The position numbers and the translations under genes were made by a program. Source: Desulforhopalus sp. IMCC35007 (GTDB taxonomy: Bacteria > Desulfobacterota > Desulfobulbia > Desulfobulbales > Desulfocapsaceae). Taken from it: a stretch of DNA of 40,399 nt. The stretch spans positions 1 through 40,399 of the forward strand of contig NZ_SWCN01000035.1 of NCBI RefSeq assembly GCF_005116575.1, written 5' to 3'. Within the stretch, counting starts at the first letter, position 1. Each line of letters begins with the position of its first letter. Below, in pieces: positions 32,413 through 40,399 of the stretch. Below the pieces are notes generated by a model, which saw only the letters and a list, made by a program, of their open reading frames with translations, made no database searches and was not told the DNA's origin.

Positions 32413-34595
32413 AAAATATTTTTACCGGCTACCTGCACCCGCAAATTCTTTCTGGTGCTGTATTCAAGAAGGATTGTAAAGATTAAATACATACCACCAA
32501 GATAGAGGAAATACAAATAACGCCACCTTGGCCAGACCACAAAAAACATCCCGCCTGCCTGGACGAGGAAAAAGAATGAATAAAAAGCGGAAACAGGGAA
32601 CCATTTATACAAGCCAAAAGCCATTAACAACAACACGAAACCAAAAGCGCTATTCCAATGTATAAACCGCCCACTCGTAAAACCTTTAAATATGCGTGTA
32701 TCCAATGCTAAATCTTTATAATGAGCAAGAGTGTTGCTTATCGGATTAACGATCCACTCAGCACGCACCTCGTCGACACTAAACCACCGCTGCGGTGGGT
32801 GATGCATATCGTTATACCATGTCGATGCTTTGGGAGAAGCCCCTAAGGTTGCAACGAATCTTTTCACACGATATGCCAGGTAATTTTCAATATAGTATTC
32901 CTCAGCATCATGAGAGATCTTGGTTACATTTTTAAAATTGTTTTCGACCACACTTTTTGAGAAATTATTTGCCTCGGGTTTATCGTACAGAATGTAGCCA
33001 GGTAAAACCTGATATACAAGGAACAACATCACTCCACTCAAAAACAAAAATCCTGCCAACCGTTTTCGACTGACAGTGGAACTAAAGAACAGCAGAACTG
33101 GAATAATTGGTAAATAAATCAAACCGTTGTGCCTGAAAGTGCATAAAAACACAAAGGCAACGCTCAACAGTACCAACTGCACCTTTGAGAGTTGCAGTAT
33201 CTTTCCTTGCCTTTTTAAATAGTAACAAGCAGTTAAAAAGAAAGCCCAAAATAATACCAATGTATTGTAGGGTATATCCTTCCAAAGAGTTATATTGAAC
33301 AAGTTTACGGGAATAGATAGAAACGTCAGAAAATAGAGTGGAAGAATTATGTACCACCGAACTCCATTGCGAAAAATAAAAACCAACCAGCTGGCAACAA
33401 CCGCATGAAAGCAGAGTATTTGAAATAATACTACAGTCAGCGGAGAATCGTAAATATTATGTAACCCCAACATGTACAATGTGTATAAATAAGGATGGTG
33501 GTTTGTGATTTTTAGCGTATTCATCTCAATATTGACATGCACGGAATCAGGCGTCATGCAACCAGGCCATTCTGCTAAAAGCCACAACATGTTTGATGCT
33601 ATACCAGACAGAAAAATCAGCCAGAAAAACCATCGTTTTCTAGAAATAAATATCGTTTTCAACGAATTTCTGGAATTTTTCACTTCTGATACCACAGGAA
33701 GTGACAATAGGTAATAAAGAAATAAAGAGAGAACACCTGCTGTAAAGAATTGTACAGATAACAGAAGCACAGAAAACCTATTCTGGGCAACATCGGAAAA
33801 AGCTCTAAACACAAACTCCCTGTCGGAAAGCACAGTTGGCCGGATAAGATGCCGTTTTCCACTTGCATCAACGACATCCATCGATTCAATGTTAACCGAT
33901 TCTTTTTCTGCCGCCAATTGTATAAACTTCAGTCCCACTACCTTACGATGGGGTAAATAAAGTCTCTTTTCAAACTTTGCTCGATAGGGGTCCAATATGT
34001 AATTAATGCTTCCGGGTGATGATGTGTAAAATTCAAATAGGCTCACCTGCCATCCTGCATTCTTTCCATACCCATCGTAGAACTGAACTTCACCTGTACT
34101 GCTTGTTATTTTAGCGATGCCGGAATTCGGAGTTTTGAAAAATTTAATGTTATAAGCACTGGACGAATTCTCAAAAACAATTTTTGCCCCTGGATATAAG
34201 GCCAGTTGCCTTCCTTTGCTATCCTTGTTAATATCAAACCAATTCATCCATGCATGACGACCTTCTATAACAAAATTAGGATTATGAAAATCATGTTCGG
34301 TGACAACCAACCAGACCATATTATCTCTGGCTTTATTGTTTTTTTGACCCGACGCTTCAACTGTTATATCACCTAGGTTTTCACCAGTAATTACGTCATT
34401 TGCCGACAACAAAAGCTCAATGGAATTGTTTTCTAAAAAACCATTACCATAATCCCAATACAAGGTTCCGTGAACATCTTTGGGCAGGCTCCCTTTAAAT
34501 GAAACGGTTAATCCAGGGTTAAAATGGTAGAAGAGAAAAAAATACCCGAAGAGAACCAGGAAAAAACCAATAGTTATTGATAGCTTATTCAACAT
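32409..34595 (-). CDS. Large GT-C-like membrane glycosyltransferase
   Basis: A 728-residue membrane protein. A TM helix at about 7-24 leads to a large soluble, beta-rich domain (about 28-270), then around ten TM helices (from about 275 to 715). The sequence AEWPGCMTPDSVHVNIEMNT, then NHHPYLYTLYMLGLHNIYDS and ITLWKDIPYNTLVLF, fits the DUF6020-type GT-C group, in which an Asp in the first periplasmic loop and an HP motif follow. GT-C enzymes take polyprenyl-P-sugars on the periplasmic face. The neighbour encodes a polyprenyl-P-sugar synthase. The N-terminal beta-rich domain is unusual to me. No SD is obvious; the start is the ATG after a three-base gap. Confidence 0.7.
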   Translation of the reverse strand: MLNKLSITIGFFLVLFGYFFLFYHFNPGLTVSFKGSLPKDVHGTLYWDYGNGFLENNSIELLLSANDVITGENLGDITVEASGQKNNKARDNMVWLVVTEHDFHNPNFVIEGRHAWMNWFDINKDSKGRQLALYPGAKIVFENSSSAYNIKFFKTPNSGIAKITSSTGEVQFYDGYGKNAGWQVSLFEFYTSSPGSINYILDPYRAKFEKRLYLPHRKVVGLKFIQLAAEKESVNIESMDVVDASGKRHLIRPTVLSDREFVFRAFSDVAQNRFSVLLLSVQFFTAGVLSLFLYYLLSLPVVSEVKNSRNSLKTIFISRKRWFFWLIFLSGIASNMLWLLAEWPGCMTPDSVHVNIEMNTLKITNHHPYLYTLYMLGLHNIYDSPLTVVLFQILCFHAVVASWLVFIFRNGVRWYIILPLYFLTFLSIPVNLFNITLWKDIPYNTLVLFWAFFLTACYYLKRQGKILQLSKVQLVLLSVAFVFLCTFRHNGLIYLPIIPVLLFFSSTVSRKRLAGFLFLSGVMLFLVYQVLPGYILYDKPEANNFSKSVVENNFKNVTKISHDAEEYYIENYLAYRVKRFVATLGASPKASTWYNDMHHPPQRWFSVDEVRAEWIVNPISNTLAHYKDLALDTRIFKGFTSGRFIHWNSAFGFVLLLMAFGLYKWFPVSAFYSFFFLVQAGGMFFVVWPRWRYLYFLYLGGMYLIFTILLEYSTRKNLRVQVAGKNIL

Positions 34596-34598
34596 AAG

Positions 34599-35747
34599 TC
34601 ATCTAGAGAAGGGGAACATCCCTTGAAGTTTCTTCTTCGCTTTTTGGATGAAGGAGCGATTATTCAGCTTTTCAGATTCAAGTAATGCAAGTACATGTTG
34701 TAATTCTTTTTCTTTTTCGGCAAGGGTATTTTTATAGTGGTCGTGCATAAATATTTTATTACTCAAATATTGATATGAGAGGAATACATCTGAATTCAGT
34801 TTTGTATTTTTAACTAAAGTGATCACTTTGTCTCTAAATGTATCATCTTGGAGCAATTGTAATAAAGCTTTATCATCTTTCACCAACCCTCTTCCTAAAT
34901 ACGAAAGAAATACTGCCACAGCAACGGCAACATAGCTTTCGTTTCTTAAGAGTAAATTCAAATAAATATTATTGATATTTTCAATGGTAGTATGTTTTTT
35001 GGAAATTGTGTGGAGATAGCAGGAAAAATTATACGAGTCCTCAAACAGATGGTTCCAAACAGCACTTTCCAACAGCGTATTTGAATCATGTACCCTGTAA
35101 TCCATCAATTTTTCATCAAGCCAAATGACTTGACATTCGGCACTATAACGGAGCGCCCAGTTCCAGTCATGTGTATAACGTAGATTATAAAACTCCCCAA
35201 CCTGATTATAGGCTTTTCGGCTAAAAAAGAAATTCGATGTAGTAAAAGCCGGATTTGCAACTAAAAAAACATTTCCTGAAACGTCTCTGCACTTCTTACA
35301 AAGCTCATGATAATGATCATACCGCCAACCACGGTAATGGTCAGAGCCAGCATCTATCATATCCACATTGGAAAAACAAAAGTCACCCTCTGAATACTGC
35401 AATGATTGCAGCATTTTTTCAAACCGATCAGGATAATACCTGTCATCCGAATTTAATATCGTCAGATACTCCCCATCGGCAATACTGAGACCGCGGTTGA
35501 TGGCATTATGCGCACCGCTATTGGATTGTTCTATTATTGAGATACGTTCATCGGAATAACTTCTAATAACTTCTAAAGAGTTATCTGTCGATCCGTCATC
35601 CACGACAATCAATTCAAAATTGCTATGACTCTGTTGCAAAACACTATCAATGGCTTCCCCAATATAGTGGGCATGATTATAGGATGGCAATATAACAGAA
35701 ATTAATTGAGGCATAGATGGACTAATAGGTTTGCTACTGAGCAGCAC
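34599..35747 (-). CDS. GT2 family glycosyltransferase
   Basis: A 382-residue enzyme. The catalytic GT-A domain starts SVILPSYNHAHYIGEAIDSV, has LIVVDDGSTDNSLE and the metal-binding NSDDRYYPDRF. The C-terminal third (about 225-340) is helical, and residues 335-382 form a coiled coil followed by a basic tail (SFIQKAKKKLQGMFPFSR) that may contact the membrane. The start is uncertain: GTG at 35747 overlaps the preceding gene by 14 bases, while ATG at 35714 starts just at MPQLISVILP; neither has a clear ribosome site. It is the third gene of the operon. Confidence 0.88.
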   Translation of the reverse strand: MLLSSKPISPSMPQLISVILPSYNHAHYIGEAIDSVLQQSHSNFELIVVDDGSTDNSLEVIRSYSDERISIIEQSNSGAHNAINRGLSIADGEYLTILNSDDRYYPDRFEKMLQSLQYSEGDFCFSNVDMIDAGSDHYRGWRYDHYHELCKKCRDVSGNVFLVANPAFTTSNFFFSRKAYNQVGEFYNLRYTHDWNWALRYSAECQVIWLDEKLMDYRVHDSNTLLESAVWNHLFEDSYNFSCYLHTISKKHTTIENINNIYLNLLLRNESYVAVAVAVFLSYLGRGLVKDDKALLQLLQDDTFRDKVITLVKNTKLNSDVFLSYQYLSNKIFMHDHYKNTLAEKEKELQHVLALLESEKLNNRSFIQKAKKKLQGMFPFSR

Positions 35748-37386
35748 GTAAAAAGTTGACGATCTTTTTTAACCATCGTTTTACAGGGTTTCCTGATAGA
35801 GCCTGCAATGTACTCCATACCCTTTCTTCAAAGAGTTCTACCTGCAACTCTACTCGACTCCCTGAAATACTATATGTTCCGGGCAATTGAATTTGCGGGT
35901 CCTCACCATGAGCAAATATCTTCAGCAGCCTTTTATTCTCAATTTGTCGACATGTGCCCTGCAGTTGCAATGAATTAAAACCCGTTTGAGAATTCCATTC
36001 TCCTAATATATCGCCAGTATCTTTATCAACAATTCGCACGGTACGGATTGATATCACACCTATTCGCACCGATGGATCAAGGCGGATGGCAACAGGACGC
36101 ATATCAAAGGGCAAGATAACAGAACAAGTTTGCCAGCCATTGTCAAGATATTCATCCCATAGCATAGCTTCATTAGTATAGCCTCTTCCATGATGATAAT
36201 AGACTTGAATAAAATTCTGGTATTGCCTACCTATCTCCAAAGAGTTTTCCCGATCAAAAAAACGAGCATACTCTTGTGATTTAAAATATCTGTCTCTAGC
36301 TGTGCTACTCCTGGCAGTATATCCGGCAACAAGTTTCTGAGTGATTTGAGAGGATGCGGTAATTTTCTTTAATTGTTTAGAAAAACTTTCAGCCTGAGTT
36401 TGCCAATCAGGCCAATCCTTTGCGGTGAGTGAGGCCTCATGACATAATGCCGCAAGAAACTCAGAATCACTTTTCAAACGATTAATCCAGGAAACAACAT
36501 CCGACTCGGCATCTTTATTAACAACAATTGCATTTTGTTTATGTTTTATATACTCATCATGGCCGGTAACATCATAGACGATAGCAGTTCCACCACAATG
36601 AAACATTTCCAGTGGAGGCCCAAACATTCCCTCGACATAGCTTAACTTAACCAAGACATCACAAGATCTGTAAATTTCGGCAGTTTTTTCGATTGGAATC
36701 TTTGAAAAGCACCTATCGACACCGGCATACTCTTGTATGTGGGAGGAGGTCAACAACCAAACTTCATCGGCATCAGACTGAAGGCATAATTCTAACGTCT
36801 TTTCAACATTCTTAAAAAAGACATTGAGCGGTCCCTCTACAAGGACTCGTAATTTACCTACCTTTTTAGCAGCAACACATTTACCATTTGTGTTATAAAT
36901 ATCTTTCCTGATACCATTCCTTATCAGCACCGCCTTATGACCGTAGAGATCGTGTAAATAATCACAAATCCAGTGCGCTTCCGTAATTACCGGCAGAGGA
37001 AAGCAGTAAGAACTTTCACACCATTCACGCAGTACATCAATATCTCTGTTTGGCAATTCCCTGCTATTCTGTGGTGGAAAAAATCGTGATTCAATGGATT
37101 GAACAAAATAGCAATACGATTGAGCCTGTACTTTCTCTAACAAAAAGACCGACTGCCACCATGTTGCCAGCAATATATCAAAAGAGAGCTTTTGAGCCTC
37201 ATCCAGGGTAATCCAACACAAAGCGGCAGCATCTTTATGCCAAAACAACTGTGTAGCATCCACAGGATCAAGAGTGATCAGAAAGACCTCATCTCCCTGA
37301 ACTTGCATGCGAATACCGTATTCCAAAATCACATTTGTTCCACCCGAAATATCAGCCGAGCCTAAAAGAAACGCAATGCGCACCAT
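35734..37386 (-). CDS. GT4-like glycosyltransferase with C-terminal beta-rich domain
   Basis: A protein of about 550 residues. The N-terminal part (VRIAFLLGSADISGGTNVIL) and middle (LRVLVEGPLNVFFKNVEKTL, then CDVLVKLSYVEGMFGPPLEM, GTAIVYDVTGHDEY) form a GT-B/GT4 enzyme with E-x7-E-like EGMFGPPLE in the donor site. The last 140 residues are beta-rich with YYHHGRGYTNEAM, ILPFDMRPVAIRLDPSVRIG; a similar domain ends the GT2 at 13906. The ATG at 37386 or GTG at 37383 is chosen because AGGAGG lies just upstream. The gene overlaps the preceding HAD-like gene by 25 bases, showing coupling. Confidence 0.83.
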   Translation of the reverse strand: MVRIAFLLGSADISGGTNVILEYGIRMQVQGDEVFLITLDPVDATQLFWHKDAAALCWITLDEAQKLSFDILLATWWQSVFLLEKVQAQSYCYFVQSIESRFFPPQNSRELPNRDIDVLREWCESSYCFPLPVITEAHWICDYLHDLYGHKAVLIRNGIRKDIYNTNGKCVAAKKVGKLRVLVEGPLNVFFKNVEKTLELCLQSDADEVWLLTSSHIQEYAGVDRCFSKIPIEKTAEIYRSCDVLVKLSYVEGMFGPPLEMFHCGGTAIVYDVTGHDEYIKHKQNAIVVNKDAESDVVSWINRLKSDSEFLAALCHEASLTAKDWPDWQTQAESFSKQLKKITASSQITQKLVAGYTARSSTARDRYFKSQEYARFFDRENSLEIGRQYQNFIQVYYHHGRGYTNEAMLWDEYLDNGWQTCSVILPFDMRPVAIRLDPSVRIGVISIRTVRIVDKDTGDILGEWNSQTGFNSLQLQGTCRQIENKRLLKIFAHGEDPQIQLPGTYSISGSRVELQVELFEERVWSTLQALSGNPVKRWLKKIVNFLRAAQ

Positions 37387-39467
37387 AACCTCCTGTAACC
37401 AAATACACGTTGATAACGTTTCCACCCATCAATGCTCCTGTACCAACCAATACCAAGATGGCGCAAAATTACAGGGGGCCAGAAGCCTATTTCCAATAGT
37501 GGCGGGTCGCTGATAACTGCTTTTAAATTAGAGACTCTTTTCCTGAAAGACAGTTTTTCTCCTGCATAAAAAGTGGTAAATTCAAACACTCCAAAATTTT
37601 CAAGATGATAAAGAGACTCAAAAAATTCCACCTCTATCTTCGTGGGTAGAAAAACCATCCTGGCATGCTGGGCTGCAAACCAGTCTTCTGGTGGATCCGA
37701 TTGATAATTATAAAAAAAACAATTCCCTATCCGTGAAAACGTGCTATAAATTTTTTCTTGGAGAGGCTGAATTTTGGAGACATACAATTCCGATTCTTCA
37801 GCAGCTTCAGCTACTGCGACATGGATACCGTCATATTTCCCGTAAAGACTCCCGTTGTCCCTTCTATTAACTTCACTTCGAGAGAGAAAATACCCTTCGG
37901 CACTTCCGTGTGAAGCGCCTAGCATCATTTCAAACAAAGCACGATTATTGTTGTATACAGAAAAAAACTGCTCATCTTTCGGTAAAGAAGAGAAAAGGAT
38001 TCCCGTCTTTTGCATCAAGGGTGTTTCTGAGCTCATACCTCCACCAAGCAATCCTATATAATACCCGGCAATTTCGATATTTTCATTCAAGATTCTAAAA
38101 ATATTATCCTGCATTGACCCCTTCCAGCCAACATCAACAATATTCAACCTTTCCTGAGTGAAATCAACACCAAACGACATTAAATAGCGGGTAAAGTTAT
38201 TTCGTTGCTCAACTCGAAATTGCTCGTACAGCTCCTGAAAAACGGAATTATTACGAAGAGTGCGGTATTCTGAACTTTCAGCAAAGTTATATATTTTTGT
38301 CGTATAATCAATATCCACAGCAGCACAGATTTTCCTGCTCTGATATTCAGTAAAATTAAGACTTAAGAGAAAATCTCTTGGAGATATATGGCTGTACTGG
38401 TTGAATAATTTTTCGAATTTTTCGTTTTTCAGGGAATCTAATGACGCAACATAGCTAGATTTCCTTGAGACAAGTAGATAATGGGACCGAATTACTTCTT
38501 GCCCAAAAAATCGCTCCTGATACAGCACAAACAGGGCTTTCAAAAACTCACCTTCACGCGACAAAAAGAAAACATCCTGCACGCCATCGATGCGCAAGGC
38601 TTCAAATAATTTTCTGATAAAATGCCAAATTATCAGCGAAAATTCTTGAAAAGGAACAAAATTTTCTTTTCCTGCAATATCAACCAGCTGCTTTTGGAGA
38701 GTAGTGTTCTTCTGCTGTTCCCCTTCCCACTTCTGATAAAAATCCTGATTGTCAGTACTGTCAATCAGTAATGACTGTAAACCGTTATCTTCTGCCATTT
38801 TTTTATCTGCATGGGGATTGTCACCTATCATAAGGAGGTTTTTTGCCTTTAAATCAAGTTCCCGTAGTATCAGATCATAAAGACGCCCCGATCCTTTTGT
38901 TCGTAGATAGTCGCACGAAATAAATACTCTTTCGAAAACACCGTCTAAACCATGATGCTGAAGAAGCCTTGAAAAAATATTACTGGGAATATAAAAATCA
39001 GATATTAATAATATTTTTACATCCTCATCTTTCAGTTTCTTCAATAATTCAATCAGAATAGCTGATGGTTGTTGCACTTGTCTCTCAACTGTGAGCTCTA
39101 CATTTATAAATATTTCAGTAAAAGCCGTACAGTCTATATCGATAGCATCTATTATTGCCCGATCATGCAAATAGAGATAAAGACTTCTGGACAAATCAAT
39201 CAAATTGAACTCTTGGTCATGCCCTTTTGCCAGATTTTTTGCACATATTTCGGCTTCGAGACTACGTCTTTTTTTATAAAATTCGTGTGCGGAAATTTTC
39301 TTCCCAAATAAGGTACTTAGTTGTCTTGAAGCAATTTTCTTGGTGTATTCAGGCATTACCTTACGAGTCACTAGCGTGTCAAAAAAGTCAAAGCACACGA
39401 CAGACTTATGCCCACGCTCTTTTACAAACTCAGCCACCTTCCAGGAAATTTTTTCAGTACTGTTCAT
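37362..39467 (-). CDS. HAD-like predicted hydrolase of glycan loci (COG5610-like)
   Basis: A cytoplasmic protein of about 701 residues. A HAD domain (about 20-250) has motif I FDFFDTLVTRK, motif II ILLISDFYIPS and motif IV MIGDNPHADKKMA. The position two after the nucleophilic Asp is Phe, not the Asp needed by HAD phosphatases, as in this family generally. A second domain (about 270-500) carries VFFLSREGEFLKALF, SHYLLVSRKSSYVASL and NIVDVGWKGSMQDNI. The biochemical role is unknown. It is the first gene of the seven-gene operon. The start is placed at ATG of MNSTEKIS, after GGTGAA. The 250 bases upstream to the IS remnant must hold the operon promoter; none is clear. Confidence 0.8.
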   Translation of the reverse strand: MNSTEKISWKVAEFVKERGHKSVVCFDFFDTLVTRKVMPEYTKKIASRQLSTLFGKKISAHEFYKKRRSLEAEICAKNLAKGHDQEFNLIDLSRSLYLYLHDRAIIDAIDIDCTAFTEIFINVELTVERQVQQPSAILIELLKKLKDEDVKILLISDFYIPSNIFSRLLQHHGLDGVFERVFISCDYLRTKGSGRLYDLILRELDLKAKNLLMIGDNPHADKKMAEDNGLQSLLIDSTDNQDFYQKWEGEQQKNTTLQKQLVDIAGKENFVPFQEFSLIIWHFIRKLFEALRIDGVQDVFFLSREGEFLKALFVLYQERFFGQEVIRSHYLLVSRKSSYVASLDSLKNEKFEKLFNQYSHISPRDFLLSLNFTEYQSRKICAAVDIDYTTKIYNFAESSEYRTLRNNSVFQELYEQFRVEQRNNFTRYLMSFGVDFTQERLNIVDVGWKGSMQDNIFRILNENIEIAGYYIGLLGGGMSSETPLMQKTGILFSSLPKDEQFFSVYNNNRALFEMMLGASHGSAEGYFLSRSEVNRRDNGSLYGKYDGIHVAVAEAAEESELYVSKIQPLQEKIYSTFSRIGNCFFYNYQSDPPEDWFAAQHARMVFLPTKIEVEFFESLYHLENFGVFEFTTFYAGEKLSFRKRVSNLKAVISDPPLLEIGFWPPVILRHLGIGWYRSIDGWKRYQRVFGYRRLWCALRFF

Positions 39468-39718
39468 TCTATTCACCGGCTGTTAGACCATGACTACTCT
39501 TGAAAAAAAAGTATCCAACTCGTTCCGCTTTTGCTTAATTCAAAACAGTGCACTTTTTAAACATGTATCATTTCAAATGTCCAGGCCTGACTTGAACTCT
39601 ATTCCACTTCACTCCGGGCCAGCATCTTTCCCCAGAGCAATAAGATATTTATACACTGAAAAATCAAATTTTAGACACATTTTGACTTAACAAAAAAGCA
39701 TAAAAAGATTCTAACTAG

Positions 39719-39930
39719 TCCATACTGAAAAATGAGATATATGGCTGAATAGACTAGAGAAAAACGGTCAAGTATGCTAATATAAATGCAAGATTATTGA
39801 TACTAACCGTCCATTTTCTTGCATTTTTTAGCCATGAAACCAAAGAAATCTCCTCAGCAGAATCCCCAAGCAGATCTATTCAGGGCTGAGCTTCAAAACA
39901 TGATCAACCCCATCCACTCTCTTGTTAAAC
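39719..39930 (+). mobile_element. IS5-family remnant (5' end of the element)
   Basis: This holds the transposase-start end of the same IS5 element as copies 1 and 2, in opposite orientation. It begins after CTAG with TCCATACTGAAAAATGAG, includes the leader and ATG (39834), and encodes MKPKKSPQQNPQADLFRAEL up to HSLVK. It stops abruptly near 39930 where the next element begins. It is not functional but keeps one intact-looking end. Confidence 0.9.
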
Positions 39931-40137
39931 CAGCAATTCCCGCTCAAAAGTTATATATTTGAAATAACTTAATATATTAAAAAGCTCTTTCGTAAACTGT
40001 TGCAACTTTTATGAGGTATAAATACTAAAAAATATAGTATAAAAAACTTTCCGGCTATGCCATTTTTTACTTGACAAAGCTGCTAGTGAAAAATCGTTTT
40101 TTCTATGTGATTCCAAATAAATACATAGGAGAAAACG

Positions 40138-40399
40138 ATGAAATCAAAAAGCTACAATTCGACCAATGCGATAAGACCAACCACAACTGCCCAACGAAAA
40201 GTGAGAAAACATCTCAACGCCGATAGCCTGTTTGCAGCAATACACAAGGATTTTCAACAAATCCCTGACAATAGAGGTGCCAATTGCACAATCTCACTGG
40301 GTGATGCACTGATGTCCGGCCTGGCAGTGTTTCAGTTGAAGCACCCATCCCTTCTTGCTTTTGACAAACAGCGACAAAAAGAACCGCAAAACCTGCATT
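40138..40399 (+). CDS. Transposase N-terminus, runs off the window
   Basis: The first 87 residues of a transposase: MKSKSYNSTNAIRPTTTAQR, then SLFAAIHKDFQQIPDNRGAN and ISLGDALMSGLAVFQLKHPS. The pattern DxR...ISLxDxLMSGxAxFxLKxPSLLxFD is one I know from a family of DDE transposases (IS4-like or unclassified). GGAGAAAACG precedes the ATG. The element seems to begin at about 39931, where it interrupts the IS5 remnant; the 207 bases before the ATG are its AT-rich leader. Whether it is complete is not visible. Confidence 0.75.
   Translation, partial: MKSKSYNSTNAIRPTTTAQRKVRKHLNADSLFAAIHKDFQQIPDNRGANCTISLGDALMSGLAVFQLKHPSLLAFDKQRQKEPQNLH

Noticed and set aside
39490-39690. 66-codon plus-strand frame between the HAD-like gene and the IS remnant
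   Set aside because: There is no ribosome site and no recognisable motif. The region is more likely the promoter zone of the divergent operon.
40070-40110. Promoter TTGACA near the terminal transposase
   Set aside because: TTGACA is present, but no acceptable -10 box stands 16-18 bases downstream.
1-40399. CRISPR array or tRNA genes
   Set aside because: No regularly spaced repeats beyond the two tandem 34-bp copies, and no tRNA T-arm (GGTTCGAATCC-like) sequence with a matching acceptor stem was noticed. I could not run a covariance search.

Overview
The window looks like chromosome from a Gram-negative, probably Desulfobulbales-like member of the Desulfobacterota (former Deltaproteobacteria). 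That placement is an inference from gene style only: an O-antigen-type ABC exporter, a LysM/FecR plus CHASE2 signalling operon, CBS proteins and many insertion sequences. No 16S gene is present to prove it. The left third (about 1-13.4 kb) is core-like and sensory. The right two thirds (about 13.4-40.4 kb) is a minus-strand surface-polysaccharide locus heavily broken up by mobile elements.

Layout. 1-180: two 34-bp tandem repeats, the 3' half of a 5S rRNA and a terminator, i.e. the end of an rRNA operon. 395-1760 (+): a two-CBS protein and a four-CBS protein with cysteine clusters. 7850-1822 (-): a HEAT-like protein, an OmpR-type response regulator, a secreted LysM-FecR protein and a CHASE2-PAS histidine kinase, apparently one signalling unit. 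8331-9560 (+): a divergent sigma-70-family factor. 9889-9590 (-): a thiamine-binding-type small protein. 11590-9998 (-): an exported class-A-beta-lactamase-like serine hydrolase with a duplicated N-terminal module. 12052-13308 (+): glyA with a strong terminator.

The glycan locus, read on the minus strand, starts with a tightly packed seven-gene operon (39467 to 29153): HAD-like protein, GT4, GT2, a GT-C-like membrane protein, a polyprenyl-phosphate sugar synthase and two more GT4 enzymes. Next comes a segment bounded by two near-identical IS5-family copies that holds a PglK/MsbA-type ABC flippase, a truncated FkbM methyltransferase and an IS4-like fragment. Then follow an ISXO2-like fragment, the 3' tail of a lost gene coupled by ATGA to a GT4, and a deleted IS3 element that cut off a membrane-protein (possibly flippase) gene. 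The locus ends with wzm, wzt, a methyltransferase-kinase fusion overlapping wzt, a gene fragment and a GT2.

The most interesting unit is wzm-wzt plus the overlapping fusion gene. The second enzyme has a SAM-methyltransferase domain and then a kinase-like catalytic loop whose Asp/Asn/Asp spacing equals that of protein kinases. This is the domain order of WbdD, the chain-terminating kinase-methyltransferase of ABC-exported O antigens, and the Wzt has the C-terminal extension that in such systems reads the chain end. I infer a chain-capping and length-control system of new sequence type. Other points worth attention are the RR/LysM-FecR/CHASE2-kinase module, the sigma factor with a cysteine-bearing linker in place of region 3, a similar accessory domain in two glycosyltransferases, and the disruption of at least four glycan genes by insertion sequences.
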